This document shows positions 10,801 through 22,839 of a stretch of 64,000 nt of DNA, piece by piece. The notes under the pieces are model-generated. The model saw only the letters and a program-made list of their open reading frames with translations, did not search any database and was not told where the DNA came from. The stretch's first letter is position 1, and each line of letters starts with the position of its first letter. The position numbers and the translations under genes were made by a program. This stretch comes from Gonium pectorale (taxonomy: Eukaryota > Chlorophyta > Chlorophyceae > Chlamydomonadales > Volvocaceae): assembly GCA_001584585.1 (NCBI GenBank), contig LSYV01000006.1, forward strand, positions 2,864,198 to 2,928,197, in the 5' to 3' direction.

Positions 10801-12601
10801 GACCGCGACCCGCTGGCTCCCTGCTGGGTGCACGACATGGCGGCAACCGCCAACTACCTGGTCATCGTGGAGCCGCCGCTGTTCATGAACCTCGGGGCGC
10901 TCATGACGGGCGCGCAGCGGCCGTTCGTCTTCATGGACTGGAAGCCCGAGGTGAAGCGGGGGCGGGCCACACCGCATGATGCAGCTGCAGGCCTACCCTC
11001 CCGCCTGGCTGCGTGCTGCGCTGCGCTGATACAAGGGGTGCCGCCGCGCCTCTGTCCTCCACTGGTGGTGGGACGTGGGAGGTGCACACGCGTGACCCTG
11101 GCCCCGGTGGTGGTCCGACCCGCCCAACACTCTGCCGGCAACTTGTTAGCGCCCGTACATGCCACCGTACACCCGTACCCTGCACGCCGTGCACGCCCCG
11201 CCCGGCCCACCGCTCCACCCACAGCAGCTCCCCTTCCGGCGCAGGCCGGCAGCCGGGTGCACGTGGTCTCGCTGAGCGGCTCGGGGGTAAGCAGTCGCTG
11301 AGGGGAGGGGAGGGGAGGGACGGATACTTCCCCGGAAAGCGGCGACCAGCGAGGCAAATGCATCGGTGCAACTTGAAGGCAGCGCAGCATTACTGGGAGA
11401 GCAGCGGGAACAGTCAAGCCTAGCTGGTTGTTTGCCGTGCAAGCCTGCTGCTGCCGTGCGCTTCAGCTTGATAGATAGTTCCTGCACCCTCCTTGCTGCC
11501 TCAACCCCAGGCTGTCGTCACCCACACCGCGCCGCCCCTCTTCACGTTCCACTTCGCCAATGCCTTCGAGCGGCCGGCCGCCTCGGGATACGGAATCGAG
11601 ATCTGCGTCGACTTCAGCGTGTACAACGACCCCGAGATCGTCAACGACCTCTCCCTGGACCGACTTAACGCCTTCCCGGGCAAGGGTGAGCTGCCGAACT
11701 GAGGGCCCCGCTGTTGCGAAAAGTCGTTGTGTACCGAAAAACGAGATATCTGAAGAGAGAGAAAAAGAAATCTGCAAAGAAAGAGGGAGCCCACCTCAAC
11801 GGCCATACCGCACGCGCGGTCTCTGAATTGAAGTTCTCTGGATAGTGGTAGTATCCTAACACAGGATGCCTCGTGACATTTCTTGCTCGGTGGCCCAGAC
11901 ATCTCGCCTAGCTGGCTCCGGCGGCTGACCATTCCGCTGGCGGACGCCGACGGCCGACCCGTGGGTCCGTCCGTCCTGGCCACCCCGACGCCGCTCATCC
12001 GGGACGAGTGTTCGTACGGTAACTTCGTCGAGTTTCCCATTATCAACCCGATGTAAGTGTTTGGGTGGGATCATGGGTCTAAGGGTCGCTGTCACTCAAC
12101 ATGTGACTCGTTGTAACGCTGTCCATCATCTTCTGTCATGCATGTCACCCTTGCCGCCAAGGGATGCACGGCCGCTGTCTTGCTGCCCTAGAGTTCCGTC
12201 GTGCATTCGTGCGTCGCAGGTTCCGCGGCCTGCCGTACCGGTATGCGTACACCACCGCCGCCGTACGGCCGACCAACATGAGCAACGCGCTGGCCCGCCA
12301 CGACCTGGCGGACGGCACCAGCCGCCTGTGGCACGCCCCCGGCGGCATGCCGGGCGAGCCGCTGTTCGTGCCGCGGCCAGGCGCTGTGGCCGAGGACGAC
12401 GGCATGGTGCTGGCGGCGCTGGCTCGCGGCGACGGCCGCAGCTCCGTGGTGGTGCTGGACGGCGCCAGCATGCAGCTGGTGGCGGAGGTGGAGCTGCCCT
12501 TCTGCGTGCCGTACAGGTTCCACGGCACCTTCGTAGCGGACGGCGAGGGACATCCAGGGCAGGGGCAGGGGCACGGCAGGGAGCAGGGCAAAGAGACCTA
12601 A
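7877..12601 (+). CDS. Carotenoid oxygenase (CCD/RPE65 family)
   Basis: Ten exons splice into one frame of 550 residues, a usual length for the family: 7877-8005, 8226-8425, 8711-8828, 9835-9916, 10180-10399, 10800-10950, 11245-11286, 11511-11685, 11899-12052, 12220-12601 (TAA). These enzymes use Fe(II) and O2 to cut carotenoid or apocarotenoid double bonds. All four iron-ligand histidines are present in family context: His210 (TTAHPK), His261 (CWVHDM), His328 (FTFHFANAFE) and His525 (YRFHGTF). Other family signatures are GRLPAWLSGRL, HLFDGYA near the N-terminus and the EDDG motif before a VVLD strand near the C-terminus. Sub-family (CCD1/NCED/CCD7/CCD8 or BCO-like) cannot be settled by eye, so the substrate is unknown. 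No clear plastid transit peptide is visible in the first 40 residues, which are Ala/Thr-rich. An N run lies in intron 5 and does not touch coding sequence. Confidence 0.9.
10430..10449. other. Assembly gap (20 N)
   Basis: Twenty Ns inside intron 5 of the carotenoid oxygenase gene. Both flanks are near-identical G-rich sequence (GGGTGTGTGGGGGG then GAAG), so the gap probably marks an unresolved G-rich minisatellite; its true length is unknown. Confidence 0.95.
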
Positions 12602-13769
12602 CGCCAGTACCGGAGCTGATCAGTTGCCTGTCACCTCTTCCTAGTATCTGTATCGTGTTCCGTGCGCGTGTCTGTGTGGCGGCACCCGGACTTGCCTGAT
12701 GCCTGCCCAGCTAGGAGCTCTGCAGTAGCCAGTGACGAAGCTGGCAGCGGCGGGCCGGCGGTGGTGGGGATGCATCGGTGCAATCGGGCCGGGGCGGGGG
12801 GCTGTCGGGGCAGGGTGATGTCGAGGCATGCCTGGACATGACGAGCGAGGCTGCGAGGTGCAGAGGAATGATGCGGTACGCTACCTCGCGAGCTCGCGGC
12901 GGGGCTAGGGAGCAAATCTTCGCGCGCACATCGTGGCATGTGTTGGATTGTGCTGAGTTCGGGTTGAAGCTCTGTTGGTGTCGGGGAAGATGGTGATGCG
13001 GGATTCGTGTTCCGCTGGTACGGCCCCGACCACCCGAGCCCTCCGAGCGGTCCGCGATTCGTGCGTTTTCGAAGAGCCCGTGTCAGGCGTGTTCGGCCCA
13101 GGACACGGCGCGCCGTCTGTCCGCGCCGTGGGTGCGCGCGGAGGGCACGGAGAGGGCTCGGAGGGCTCGGGCACGGAGCGCAAGTCGTTGCCCAAACTCT
13201 ACTGTGCGCAAGAGACCGGGAGGGATGGGCACAGGCGTTCCTCCGCGGAGTGCCCGACTCCGAACGTCGTTCACTCGTGACACGACAGCGAAGAGCGATT
13301 CCCCAGCTCCCTGGCTCCTAGGTGCAATTCTCGGCACCAGACCGTCCACCCGCCCGCACGGTGCCACAGCCTGGCCGGGTCCGCGAAGGCCGCTCAGGAC
13401 AGGCGGTGTGGAGGAGCGCCTGTCGTCCACTTCGCTTGTCGTCCCCACACGCAGCGCTGCCATCGGCCTCGGCCACCCGCCCTGTGCTTCCCTCGCCCCT
13501 CTCCCGCCGCTGCCTCGTCCTTGGTACGCCATTTGATACTACTCGAGAACTAAGCTCACACCTCACAGTGCTACCGGCACGCAGATTGCATGGCCGACAC
13601 ATTACCTGCCGCCCGCTCACTCCCCGCCATATGGCATTCTGGCCTCGCAATCACGTTCATCAGCTGTACAGATCGGCACAGTAGTCGCTCGCCAACGTGA
13701 ACGGCTTTGGCAGCTGGCGTCGTGAGCCGACTGCCATGTCCCGCAACCCACCCGACCCTTTCCTTGCAG
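12602..13769. other. Convergent intergenic stretch
   Basis: Lies between the carotenoid oxygenase stop (+) and the MYND-family stop (-), so it holds both 3' UTRs. I see no convincing gene. Short GAGGGCTCG-type repeats occur near 13146-13175. Confidence 0.5.
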
Positions 13770-14792
13770 TCAAACCCCACGGCGGCCCGCGCCCGCCGCC
13801 GGCCCCATTCCGCATTCTTGGCCGTGCCCCGCCCGCCGGTGCGCCCGCTGGCTGGCAGCCCACCGAGCAGCACCGCGCGACCCGGCAGGCTGCCGGCGGC
13901 AGCCGCCGCACAGCAGCAGCCCGCCGCCACACGCATCGGCACCCGCCGGGCTGGCGTCGCTATCTCCCACCAGCAGGCGCAGCGCGGGTTAGCGCACGCC
14001 GGCGGCAGCCCCGCGGCCGCCTCAGCCGCCAGCCCCGGCGGCGACAGCGCCGCCGCCCGGCGGAGCAGCTCGCGGCCGCCGCCGCCGTCCCGCAGCGTCC
14101 TCCCCAGCAGCGCGTTGCTCTTGTCGTGCGCCAAATGGCTTCGTGGACGGCGGCAGCATAGGAGGAGAGCTCGGCGTCCTCCCGAACACTCTCCATACCA
14201 TGAATGCCGCCCATGCACGTGTTCAGGAAGAGTGCCACGCCAACGTCAGTAGGTATGGTCCCCGCGGCCCCGTGCTCGGCCCCGTGCAGCACAGGCCTGC
14301 CGCCACCGACCCCCGCACCGGCCGCTCTGGAACCGCTGCCGCCGAGCGTGCTGCCCGGTGCGGCCGCGACGGCCGTCCCCGTCCCCGCGCCCTGCCCCGC
14401 CCCCGCCCCCGCAGCAGCAGCAGCCCTCAGCTCCGACCGCAGCGAGCCCGGCTGTGCAACGGCGGCGGCGAGAAGGGCGTCCAGGAGCGCTCGTGCCCGC
14501 GCCTTGCTCCAGCGCAGCTTCGGCAGGATGGGGATGAGCGTGCCTAGGAGCTTCACCCCGGCGAGGGCGAGGCGCCGCCGGCATGCAGCCAGAGCTGCCA
14601 GGTCTTGGCCGAACCCTCTGCAGCCTCTTCGGGCTCCGCGCATCCCTCCCCGGCGGCACCTGGCAGCAGCAGCACCGGACCGCAGCCGCAGCATGTCGGT
14701 TGACGCGAGCAGCACGCACGGCAGCGTACCAGCCCAGGCTGTCCTGCGTCATGACGTACAGCGCGTCGGCGATGCAGGGCACACGCGGCGCC

Positions 14793-14840
14793 ACCGACAC
14801 AAACGACACAACCGACACAACCAACACAACCGACACAACC
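14793..14840. repeat. CGACACAACC minisatellite inside the MYND-family gene
   Basis: About five copies of a 10-base unit (CGACACAACC and one-base variants) in tandem. On the minus strand it encodes a Val/Ser-rich run. A 10-base unit is not a multiple of three, so copy-number change would shift the frame. Confidence 0.75.
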
Positions 14841-16898
14841 GCCCGCGTCAGCGGCGGCAGCCAGCGGTGCAGCAGCAGCGACAGCAGGCGCCGCAGCTGC
14901 TTCCGTGGGCCTGTCTCCGCTGCAGGACCGGCGCAGGAGGGGGTCGGAGGTGCTTCGGCGGCGGCCCCCCGCTCCGCGCGCGAGGCAAGGTCACTGACCC
15001 GCGGGTCGTTCCACAGCGGGCACAGCGCCCCGGTCATTGAAGCACAGGTGCTTGCCACAGTGGTGCACTTTAACAACACGGCCTCCGCACCCTGCAGCGC
15101 CCTCTCCTGCACCGCCGCGTTCGCCAGCACCGCCTCTTCCGCGGCATCCACGCAGCGGTGAAGCACCTTGCCCAGGGTGGTAAGCAGCGGCGCCACCTGC
15201 CGCTGCGGCCCGAACGCCAGGAGCTGCAGCGTGCTGCCGGGCTGGCTGAGCAGGGGGCCGTTTAGCAGTCCGGAAAGGCACCGCGCATCTCTGGGGTCGT
15301 CGGAGCGGCTGAGGGCACGGGCGCAGGCCTCTAGGGCGGGCAGCACGCCGCAGGAGAAGGCGGTGGAGAGGTCGACCGGGGCCGTCGCGGGCAGGGAGCC
15401 TGGTTGGGCGAGCGGGTCGTGATGGGTTGTGTTGTCAGGCTCTCACGCAGCATCATAGGTGCTTTATATGACACACGCTGTGTGTTAAGCGAAGGTTCGC
15501 TCCAACTAACACCCGCGACACCACACGACACGTACCGAGTAGACAAGGATCAAGGTGAGCTGCTGGTTCTGATTTCCCCCGACAACACCCGCACTTGTCC
15601 AGGAGGCTCTGCACAACGGACACGAGTGCGTCGGCCGTTTGCGCCGTGTATCATCCGACCAGTAGGGTCCACACAAGCTACCTTGCCCCATCCATCGGCT
15701 CTTGATATGTCTTGCAGTTCGATAAGTCCTCACCCTCGGCACTCTCCAAGCATGGCACAGCCATCATCTGCCCGACTCCCGTGGCGAACAGTCGGCCCAT
15801 ACCGGCGCGCACGAGGCCGCCCGCGTCTGCCGCGGGCGGCCCCGGAGCACCCGCAACACCCGAGCCACGGCCTCCCAGTGCTGCCGCAGCAGCAGCCTGT
15901 CAGCCGCAGCCGCAGCGGCCGCTCCGTCCGGCACCTCCGCACCGCCGGAAAGCCGCACCGCCGGGAAGCCGCACCGCCGGAAAGCCGCACCCGCCGCCGC
16001 CGCCGGGTCAGCGGTCCCAGCAGCAGCTCGCGGGCGGCGGACAGGGCCCTAGCCGCCAAATGCCTGGCGACGCGGGGGCGAAACAGCGGCGGCGGCTGGG
16101 GCGCGGGGCTGGCGTCGGTGGCGTCCCCGGACGCCATCGCCACTGCCAGGTCCGCTATCCTCATTCATGCACAGCACGCGCGTGGCGCGGGGCCCGATCA
16201 GGAATGACCAGCTGGTGCCGTCGCCGCCACTGCCGCTGCCACCTTCGTCATCACCACCACCGACGCTGCCGCCGCCACCACGGCCGCCAGAGCTGCCCTG
16301 CCGCCCAGCGGTGCGGTTAGTCTCGGCCTCGACCATGGACAGCAGGACCGCAAACAACCGCTCGCCCTCCATGCCGCCGCCTGCCTGCGCCACGCCGCCA
16401 TCGTCGCGACCTGGTGCAGGTGCCGCTGCCGCCACGCAGCGCAGGCTCGCCGCCACCGCCGGGTGCAGGCCGAAAGCGCTGGTCGCAGCGTCTGAGCCCA
16501 GGCCGCCGCCGCCATCCCCGCCGAGTCCCGCCGCCGCCAGGGTCGCGCCGGCCGCCGCCAGCCCCAGGTACTGGGTGCAGGTGTCCCACAGCGGCGGTGA
16601 CCGCAGCGGTGGCGGGGACGCGTCGGGCAGGAGGTTGCCAGCGGCGTGGATGAGGGCTTTGGCGGCGGTAGACATCGACCCGATCATGAAGCCGGTGTGC
16701 TCGCGCAGGGCGGCTAGGCCTCTCACGGCCTCCGAACCTCCGCGCCCCTTGCGGCTCGCTGCGGTGGCAGCTGCGGCACTCGCGGCGCAGGCGGGAACGC
16801 CGCCATAAGCGTCCAAGAGGCTCAAGAGCAGGAGCCGTGAGCTGTGCTCCAGTACCTGGCTGGAAGAAAGCTCCTTGACCAGGCTCCGGCACAGGTCG

Positions 16899-16919
16899 TC
16901 GTCGTCGTCGTCGTCGCTG
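16899..16919. repeat. CGT trinucleotide run (poly-Asp codons)
   Basis: Seven tandem CGT units on the plus strand; on the minus strand they code for an Asp run in exon 2 of the MYND-family gene. Confidence 0.8.
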
Positions 16920-17770
16920 TGGGACGCCAGCGAGCTGCCGGCAAGATTCTCCGCGGCTGCGGCCCCGCCCGCCGCTGGCACCATGTACGCGTCATAGATT
17001 GCGAGCTGGTTCCCCACCTCGCAGTACCTTCTTCGCCCCTCCTCGCGCGCCCTCACCACCACGGCAGCTGCGGCGCGTGCTGTCCGGCTGTGCTGCCGCG
17101 GTTCCGCCGCCCGGCCGTGTCTCGCACCCGCGCGCTGCGCCGGCGCGGGCGCTGGCGGCTCCGCCGCCGCCCCAAGCTCCGCGGCGGCCGCAGCCATGGC
17201 GCGGCTGCAGCAGCGCAACCTGCCTGTTTGGAGCAGCTTGAGCGCGACGGCACCCGCCGCGCGGTCCGTCGGTGCATCCGACTTACGTTGGGCGACCGCC
17301 AGCAGGCACGCAAGCAGGAGTGCGTGGGTGCGCTGCCACAGCTGCCGGTGCTGCTGCGCGCCCACGCCGGAGGCGCTGCGCTGGGTGGCAGGGGAGAGGC
17401 GATCCGCCCCGAAGCCTGCCCTGCCGCTGTGCGCGAGGAGCTGCAGCAGCGCGTCCGGCAGCCGGCTCTGCAGCAGAGCCGACGCGGCTTGCTCACCTTC
17501 TGCCGTGTTATTGACAACAAGGTCTTCATAGGCAGTGATGGCTTTGAAGCACTGTCCCATCAGTGCGGGGTCCGGGGGCCGCCCTGCCTTACAGCTCAGA
17601 ACGAGCCGCGGAGCCGTTGCCGCAATGGCCGCCAGAGCTACCTGCTGGGAATCGTTGCATTAGTTCCCACACATAGGACCGATGCGAAGGCAAGGAGCTG
17701 CAATGGGCGGTTGTGGATGCAAGGACAATGAGCCGCGCCTTACCCGGTTTCGTTCGTCTGGGGACGCCAT

Positions 17771-19038
17771 TACGCCAGCGTTGCGGTGGCTGACTGGACA
17801 AGGTAGGACGCTGTTGTCAGAGCTGGGCGTAAAGCAGAGAGACGGCGCGGAAGAGGGACAGGGAGAACGTGACGAGCAGCGCGCTAGCAGCGCAACGACC
17901 CGCGGGGCTCTTGCTCTTAATGCATGCGGATGCATGCGGATCGGCAGCTGCGTGCGATACCAGCAAAAAGGTTCTGATCTGCTATACATGGACCCTTACA
18001 ATCGGCCGTACTGAATGCATGGGCCTTCGTGGCCCCCTGCTCAGCCGGCTCGGCCAGGCGCGCATCCTGCAAGCTCGCCAAGCTCATGGTCAGAACGCTA
18101 ACTTGGGATGTAACGCGAGATCGACTGCCATGTCGCCGCTTTTGGACCCTGCGCCGCCAGCCGGCCTCGGCAGAGCCATTGCCACCGAACGCTAGCATGG
18201 CGTGCGGCGTCGCACGACGTACGCTGCACAGGGGCTCGTACGACACGCCGGCCGAGGGTGCGGCTCCTGCGCCACCTCCCACGGCTGCCCACGCCTGCGG
18301 TTGCCGGCGGATGCTGGGCTACTCGCGACGCGCGACGCGCGACGAGAAGCCTCCAACCATCTTGTTCTGTCCTGGGTACGGTCCACAGCACCCCAGGGCC
18401 CCCTAGCTACATGTTGCGAGCGGTTCACCAAGCCGCGGCCGCGATGGCCAGCCCGGGCAATGTATGCCGTCGCAATGTGGTGTTGTGCTGTGTGCCGGCT
18501 TACAATGCATGTTCAGCCTGCCCCGTAAGCGGGGTTGCCGAGATCGTTGCCAGATTGTTACATTCCCCCGAGTATGCCTTTTGGTCACTGCTACTGCAGT
18601 TGCAGCAGCAGCCACGTGCCCGTAACGCTTCCTTCAGTTATCGCGTACAACATGTCAACATCCGCCAGCGCCCTGACACCGGGGCCACTTCCGCCAATGC
18701 GTCTCCTCTTGGCAGGCAAGGTCTTAGGAAAGCGCAGCAGAAGGCCCCACGGACCTTTGCGTCAGCTATCCTCGCCCCTCCCTCCCTGACGAGCGGCACA
18801 GCCAGCGCCCAACGGCATACTCCCTTGTCCATTGGCGACAATGCGACAAGCTGGATGCGCAAGAGGCGCAGAGCTCACGCCCCCACCAAGGAAACGCCTC
18901 TGGAAGCAGCCCGCCTCCAGTCCCAACAGTGCTCGCGACTTGGCGCACACCAGCACATGCATGTGTCCCCGCGGAGCTGTAGGACCCGTGCGAGGACACC
19001 CAACACCTCAGCCTCACGCCGCGCCCGCTCTCTGTCTG
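17771..19038. other. Upstream region of the MYND-family gene and 3' UTR of the Yae1 gene
   Basis: Between two minus-strand genes. TTACA (TGTAA on the minus strand) at 18558-18562 and 18500-18504 are candidate poly(A) signals for the Yae1-domain gene. A long plus-strand open stretch (18258-20240) is the antisense shadow of the Yae1 gene plus UTR and is not called. Confidence 0.5.
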
Positions 19039-20700
19039 CTACTGCCCTCGCCCCTCGCCCGCTCTCCCCTCTCTGCCGCCAGCCGCGGGAGCCTCCTCGT
19101 CTTCCCTCTCCGCCGCTTGTTGCCGCCGGGGCTGCACCGGCGGCATCGGGGGCGCCTCACCCGGCCCGAAGCCCACCTCCAGCAGCCGGGCTCGCAGGCT
19201 GGACATCAGGGCGGGCATGTCGGGCAGTTGAAGCGCCGCGGCGTCGGGCGGGAGCACGTAGGCGTAGGCGGCCGGCGCCGACGAAGCCGCTGGGGCGAAA
19301 AGCGGACAAAAAGCGGGGGTTCGGGTCGATGCTCGATGGTGGTGCATCGATGCTCCGACAGTGCAGTGGCCCCTGCCTAGGCAATCGCAGCCCAGCCTGC
19401 TTGCAGGTGGGGCAGGAGGGGCCGCTTCTGAAACCACCAAACCAGGCGGGCGGACAGCGCTTACCCCCGGAAGCTGGTTCCACGGGCGGACTGGACTCGG
19501 CCTGCGACCGATGGGATGCGTCTGATGCCCGCAGCCCCCCGAGCATATCCGCCAAGTCAGTCGCCTCCGTGTCCGCCTCCCCGCCTGTCGCGCCGCCGCC
19601 TCTCCGCCCGCTGTCGGCTCCAGCACCACCGCGCGCATCGCCGCTCCCCCCGCCCCCCGCCGTGAGTTCCGGCTGTTGCTGCCCCTGTGTCTGTTGCTGC
19701 TGCAGCTGCAGCGGCAGCGGCATGGGCGAGGCGAGCAGGTGGCGGAAGGTGGCCAGCATGGCGGCGCGGGGCGCCACGTCGGCGGCGGCGTGCAGCGCCA
19801 CGATCTGCGGGAGAAGCGCCCGGCAGCACTTAGGCGGGGGCGTCGGGGGGGGGGGCTGGATGCTGGCTGGTCGTGGAAGGGGCGACGCCGAGGGGACAGC
19901 GCACTGCACCGCTGAGCAAAGGTCAATGTACTCCCTTGCCCAGCTCGCCCCTCGCCCCATCGCCGCGCACGGACGCACATACAGCCTGCATGCCACCGCG
20001 CTCGGCCACCGCCCCGCTCCAGCGTGCCACACCGCATGCGCCAGCGAGTGTCGCGGACCAGCCGCCAGCACCCTGGCACAGGCCCCGCCCGCCCCGCCCG
20101 CATGGCCTTGCCCCATGCGCCACTCAGGACTCAACCCGCCACCCCGGATGCGGGAAGTCATCAAACGGACGGCAGTCGTACCTCCTGGTGCAGCTGCCTC
20201 GTGCCTGCCGCCTGGCCGTCCATGGCCGCCAGCGTGGTGACGGCGCCGCGGAGTAGCCCCCACTCGAAGCCAGCTGCCGCACCCTCACAGAAGCCTACGG
20301 CATGGGGACCAACAAGTTCCAGGGGCGAGGGGGGATCCTGTGATCCAGTAGGGTTGTGGACACATGCTAAGAAAAGCCGAAGGGGTGCTGGACGTGAAGG
20401 CACCAGCCTGAGGGGCGAACCCATCCCCCGAGAACGCACCTATGTCGAAACCCTGCTGCAAAGTTGCTTCCTTTCCTTCCTCCAACGCGTCGCGATAGCC
20501 CGCCTGCAGCACACATTTCGCGTACAGTTGCGCGTTTCCAAAGCAAATGCAATTGAGCAGTCCCTCAATTTGCGTACGTTATAGAACTGCTGGTGTCTCG
20601 CATTCGCCTCGCGGTCAAGCTCTCGATGACCCACGCCGGGCCGCCCATCGTCGCTGCTGTCATCGCCCCACACGTCGTCGTCACTTTCATCACCAGCCAT
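19039..20700 (-). CDS. YAE1: Yae1-domain protein (Lto1:Yae1 complex partner)
   Basis: Five exons: 20700-20578, 20503-20440, 20294-20182, 19804-19465, 19289-19039 (TAG), 296 residues. The start MAGDESDDDVWGDDS and the segment EANARHQQFYN match the acidic N-terminus of Yae1 proteins. The spliced core AGYRDALEEGKEATLQQGFD followed by IGFCEGAAAGFEWGLLRGAV is the Yae1 signature, a Gly-spaced helix repeat with GYRDG, LQQGF and GLLRG elements. In yeast and human, Yae1 with Lto1 hands Fe-S clusters from the CIA machinery to ABCE1/Rli1, the ribosome-recycling ATPase, in the cytosol. The C-terminal 180 residues are low-complexity (Gln runs, Gly/Ala) with a helical segment (MPALMSSLRARLLEVGF) and exceed typical Yae1 length. 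All phases agree, which supports the exon model. Confidence 0.85.
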
Positions 20701-22839
20701 CGCCCCCGGCGTGGTGCACATACGAGAGTCGCGAGGTTTGTTTCGCGGCCGAAAGCGTTACGGTTGGAAGTCGCTACCGCGGGGCAGCGTGGTGGGCAAG
20801 CCACGGATCGGCGTGCTTGCGTGGGTGTGCCGCAGCTGGCTAGTGCGTGGGCTGCATGAAGGGGCTTGCAGCGAGCAATGGGTAGTTGGTCGGTGTGATG
20901 CTATGCATGTACGAGCACCGTACAAGCTTGCATCAAAGCCTTACGTGCACATGCACGACAGAATCACAACAGCCGTGCACATCCGCGCGACGTGTTTCCC
21001 CGTCGCCGCCGATCCCTTTTGACCCAACGCGTTATCGCTCTTCCCGGCCTATTCCCTCCCTGGAGGCGGCTGCAGCGCCCTCTCGCGGCCCAGCCGGTGC
21101 TTGTGCAACCCCGTCCGTGCGTGCGGGGGACACCACGGGAATGTTAGGGCAGTGCCATCTTCAAAATCGAATCATGCCTCCCCTCATTGTACAACATGAT
21201 ATTGTTGAATTAGTGTTCAACAAATGCTGATTATGTGAACAGCAAGCTGCATACAAGCGGGAATGTATATGCATAGATAGAGTTACAGGTGGTGCTGTAC
21301 CGTGTGCTCCACCAGCTGGCACACAAGCTGTACCTCGGCCGATCCCTCTCTGTAAGCAATGGGAGGGCGGCGCATGCCCCAGCCACGGGCACGCGCGCTT
21401 CATACGTACGTGCGTCGTACACTGCACAACCGGACAGGCGCTCCAGCCTGTCCCTGAGCCTCTCATCGCCGTGTGCCTCCCTGACAAGCCTCGCAATATA
21501 TGGTATGCATGTATGGATGGATGCGTGCATGCATGACCATCACGACCCTGCAAACCTCTCTCCTCGCGCCTCCCTCGCCACTCCACTCGATGCATATCTC
21601 TTCAGTGATGCAGTCTCCGAGCCTGCCGTACTGGGCTCAGCTGATGCCATGCTCAAAGCCCACGCGCAGACAGCACGGAAGTACATGAGCCCTTGCCGGG
21701 CGCCCCGCCTCATGATAGACGCCCAGCGCCGAGCCCGCCTTGGCGCACCGGGTAATGTACCCGCACAAACCAAACCGACCCCGCGCGCACACACGGCGTA
21801 CGGCCCTTACAAGCACACGACGGCCACCTGCGAGCCTTTGAACAAGGGGGCGCCATGTCGTACCGGCACAGTCCCCAAAACCGAGACCGAGGGCGCGGCT
21901 TTCGCGTCAAGCCGCCGCACCGTGGCACGTGGTCCCTGGTCCGTGGCTCCGGAATGCGAAACTTACCCGCCTCTCCACCCCGTCCCAGCATCCTAAGGAG
22001 TACAACACATACAATGGCACAAAATGTAATCACCTGGGGCCCGAGGGCCGTGAGAATGTGCGGGGTACGCCTGCGCCGCACAAGTCCCCACTCGAGCGCG
22101 GAGACGCCCCTCCGGGCAGCGGCATACAATTCACAGCTATCGCAAAAGATATGCGAGCGCGGGCCCACGCAGCTGCACACACACCACACACACCGCAGTG
22201 GTGTACACAGCCGCCGCAGAACTGCGCAACCCTCACAATCACTCTCGCTCCTCACGTAACACAGCCACTGCAGCTCCTCCAAAGTGAACCCCCCATCCCC
22301 CACAAAAGTGTGCAGTACCCCTGGCCATGGACGCAACTGCCAGGTGCATCGTCCGACGACGGCGCCGGTGTTGCTGCACGGTGTTGCTGCCTCAGTGGCA
22401 GCTTGCACCGTCACCGCCGCTCGCCTCCCACCCGCTTGCCGACCCTCATTTCCTACCCGAAAGCATTTTGCAACGTCCTGCACCCGTTGACAAAAGCTTC
22501 GGACACTCTCCCTGAAAAATAGTGAGCTGTCACTCATTGTGAATTTGTAGTGGAACGCCTCCCCAACCTGCGAACCTGTAGCGCACCCCGCCCAGCGTAG
22601 AGCACGGTGTGAGTAGCGGGATGTCGCATGTCCCCCGCCCCGCCACACCACCACACCACACCACGTCCCCATGCGGACCTGGGCTCCCAGTTGTCAGCCT
22701 GTGGCCAGCCGACCGGCTCCGGCGCACTCCTTTTGCGTCTGTCGAGGCCACCCAGGAAGCCCGCCAGCTGAATAATGCACTGCACCACCACACATGGGCA
22801 TGACTGTGCCCTTACCAGCCAATCAAGCGGCCGCAGGCC
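20701..22839. other. Non-coding stretch: upstream of Yae1 gene, 3' UTR of LDAH-like gene
   Basis: No convincing gene. A 320-codon open stretch on the minus strand (22672-21710) follows directly downstream of the LDAH-like stop but has no domain, no compositional coding pattern and Cys/Arg-rich shadow-like content. TTACA on the plus strand at 21807-21811 and 21283-21287 are possible poly(A) signals for the minus-strand gene. Confidence 0.4.

Larger units (their letters stand above)
13770..17770 (-). pseudogene. MYND-finger family protein gene with multiple frame breaks
   Basis: Exon 1 is 17770-17744 (ATG, MASPDERNR), exon 2 is 17644-15734 and exon 3 is 15399-13770. The product resembles the large volvocine family of Ala-rich helical proteins ending in a MYND-like zinc finger. 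Near the 3' end ACANPRC is followed, in another frame, by GDSDAS, CGGGLLLCGGCRR and QRAHRRAGHGQEC, the expected order of that C-terminal module. The good coding frame changes near 16163, 15985, 15860, 14690, 14125 and 13955, and no usable introns explain most of these. Exon 1/2 and exon 2/3 phases agree, so the splice sites are intact. The finger itself also lacks the usual YC..C pair (ARWAASQ in its place). Exon 2 encodes a seven-Asp run from a CGT repeat. The neighbouring genes read without breaks, which favours a decayed gene, but sequencing indels cannot be excluded. Confidence 0.6.

Noticed and set aside
18258..20240. Plus-strand open stretch of 660 codons
   Set aside because: It is antisense to the well-supported Yae1-domain gene and consists of Arg/Pro/Ser-rich shadow sequence typical of GC-rich antisense frames.
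21710..22672. Minus-strand open stretch of 320 codons downstream of the LDAH-like gene
   Set aside because: No domain, Cys/Arg/Trp-rich shadow-like composition, position fits a 3' UTR.
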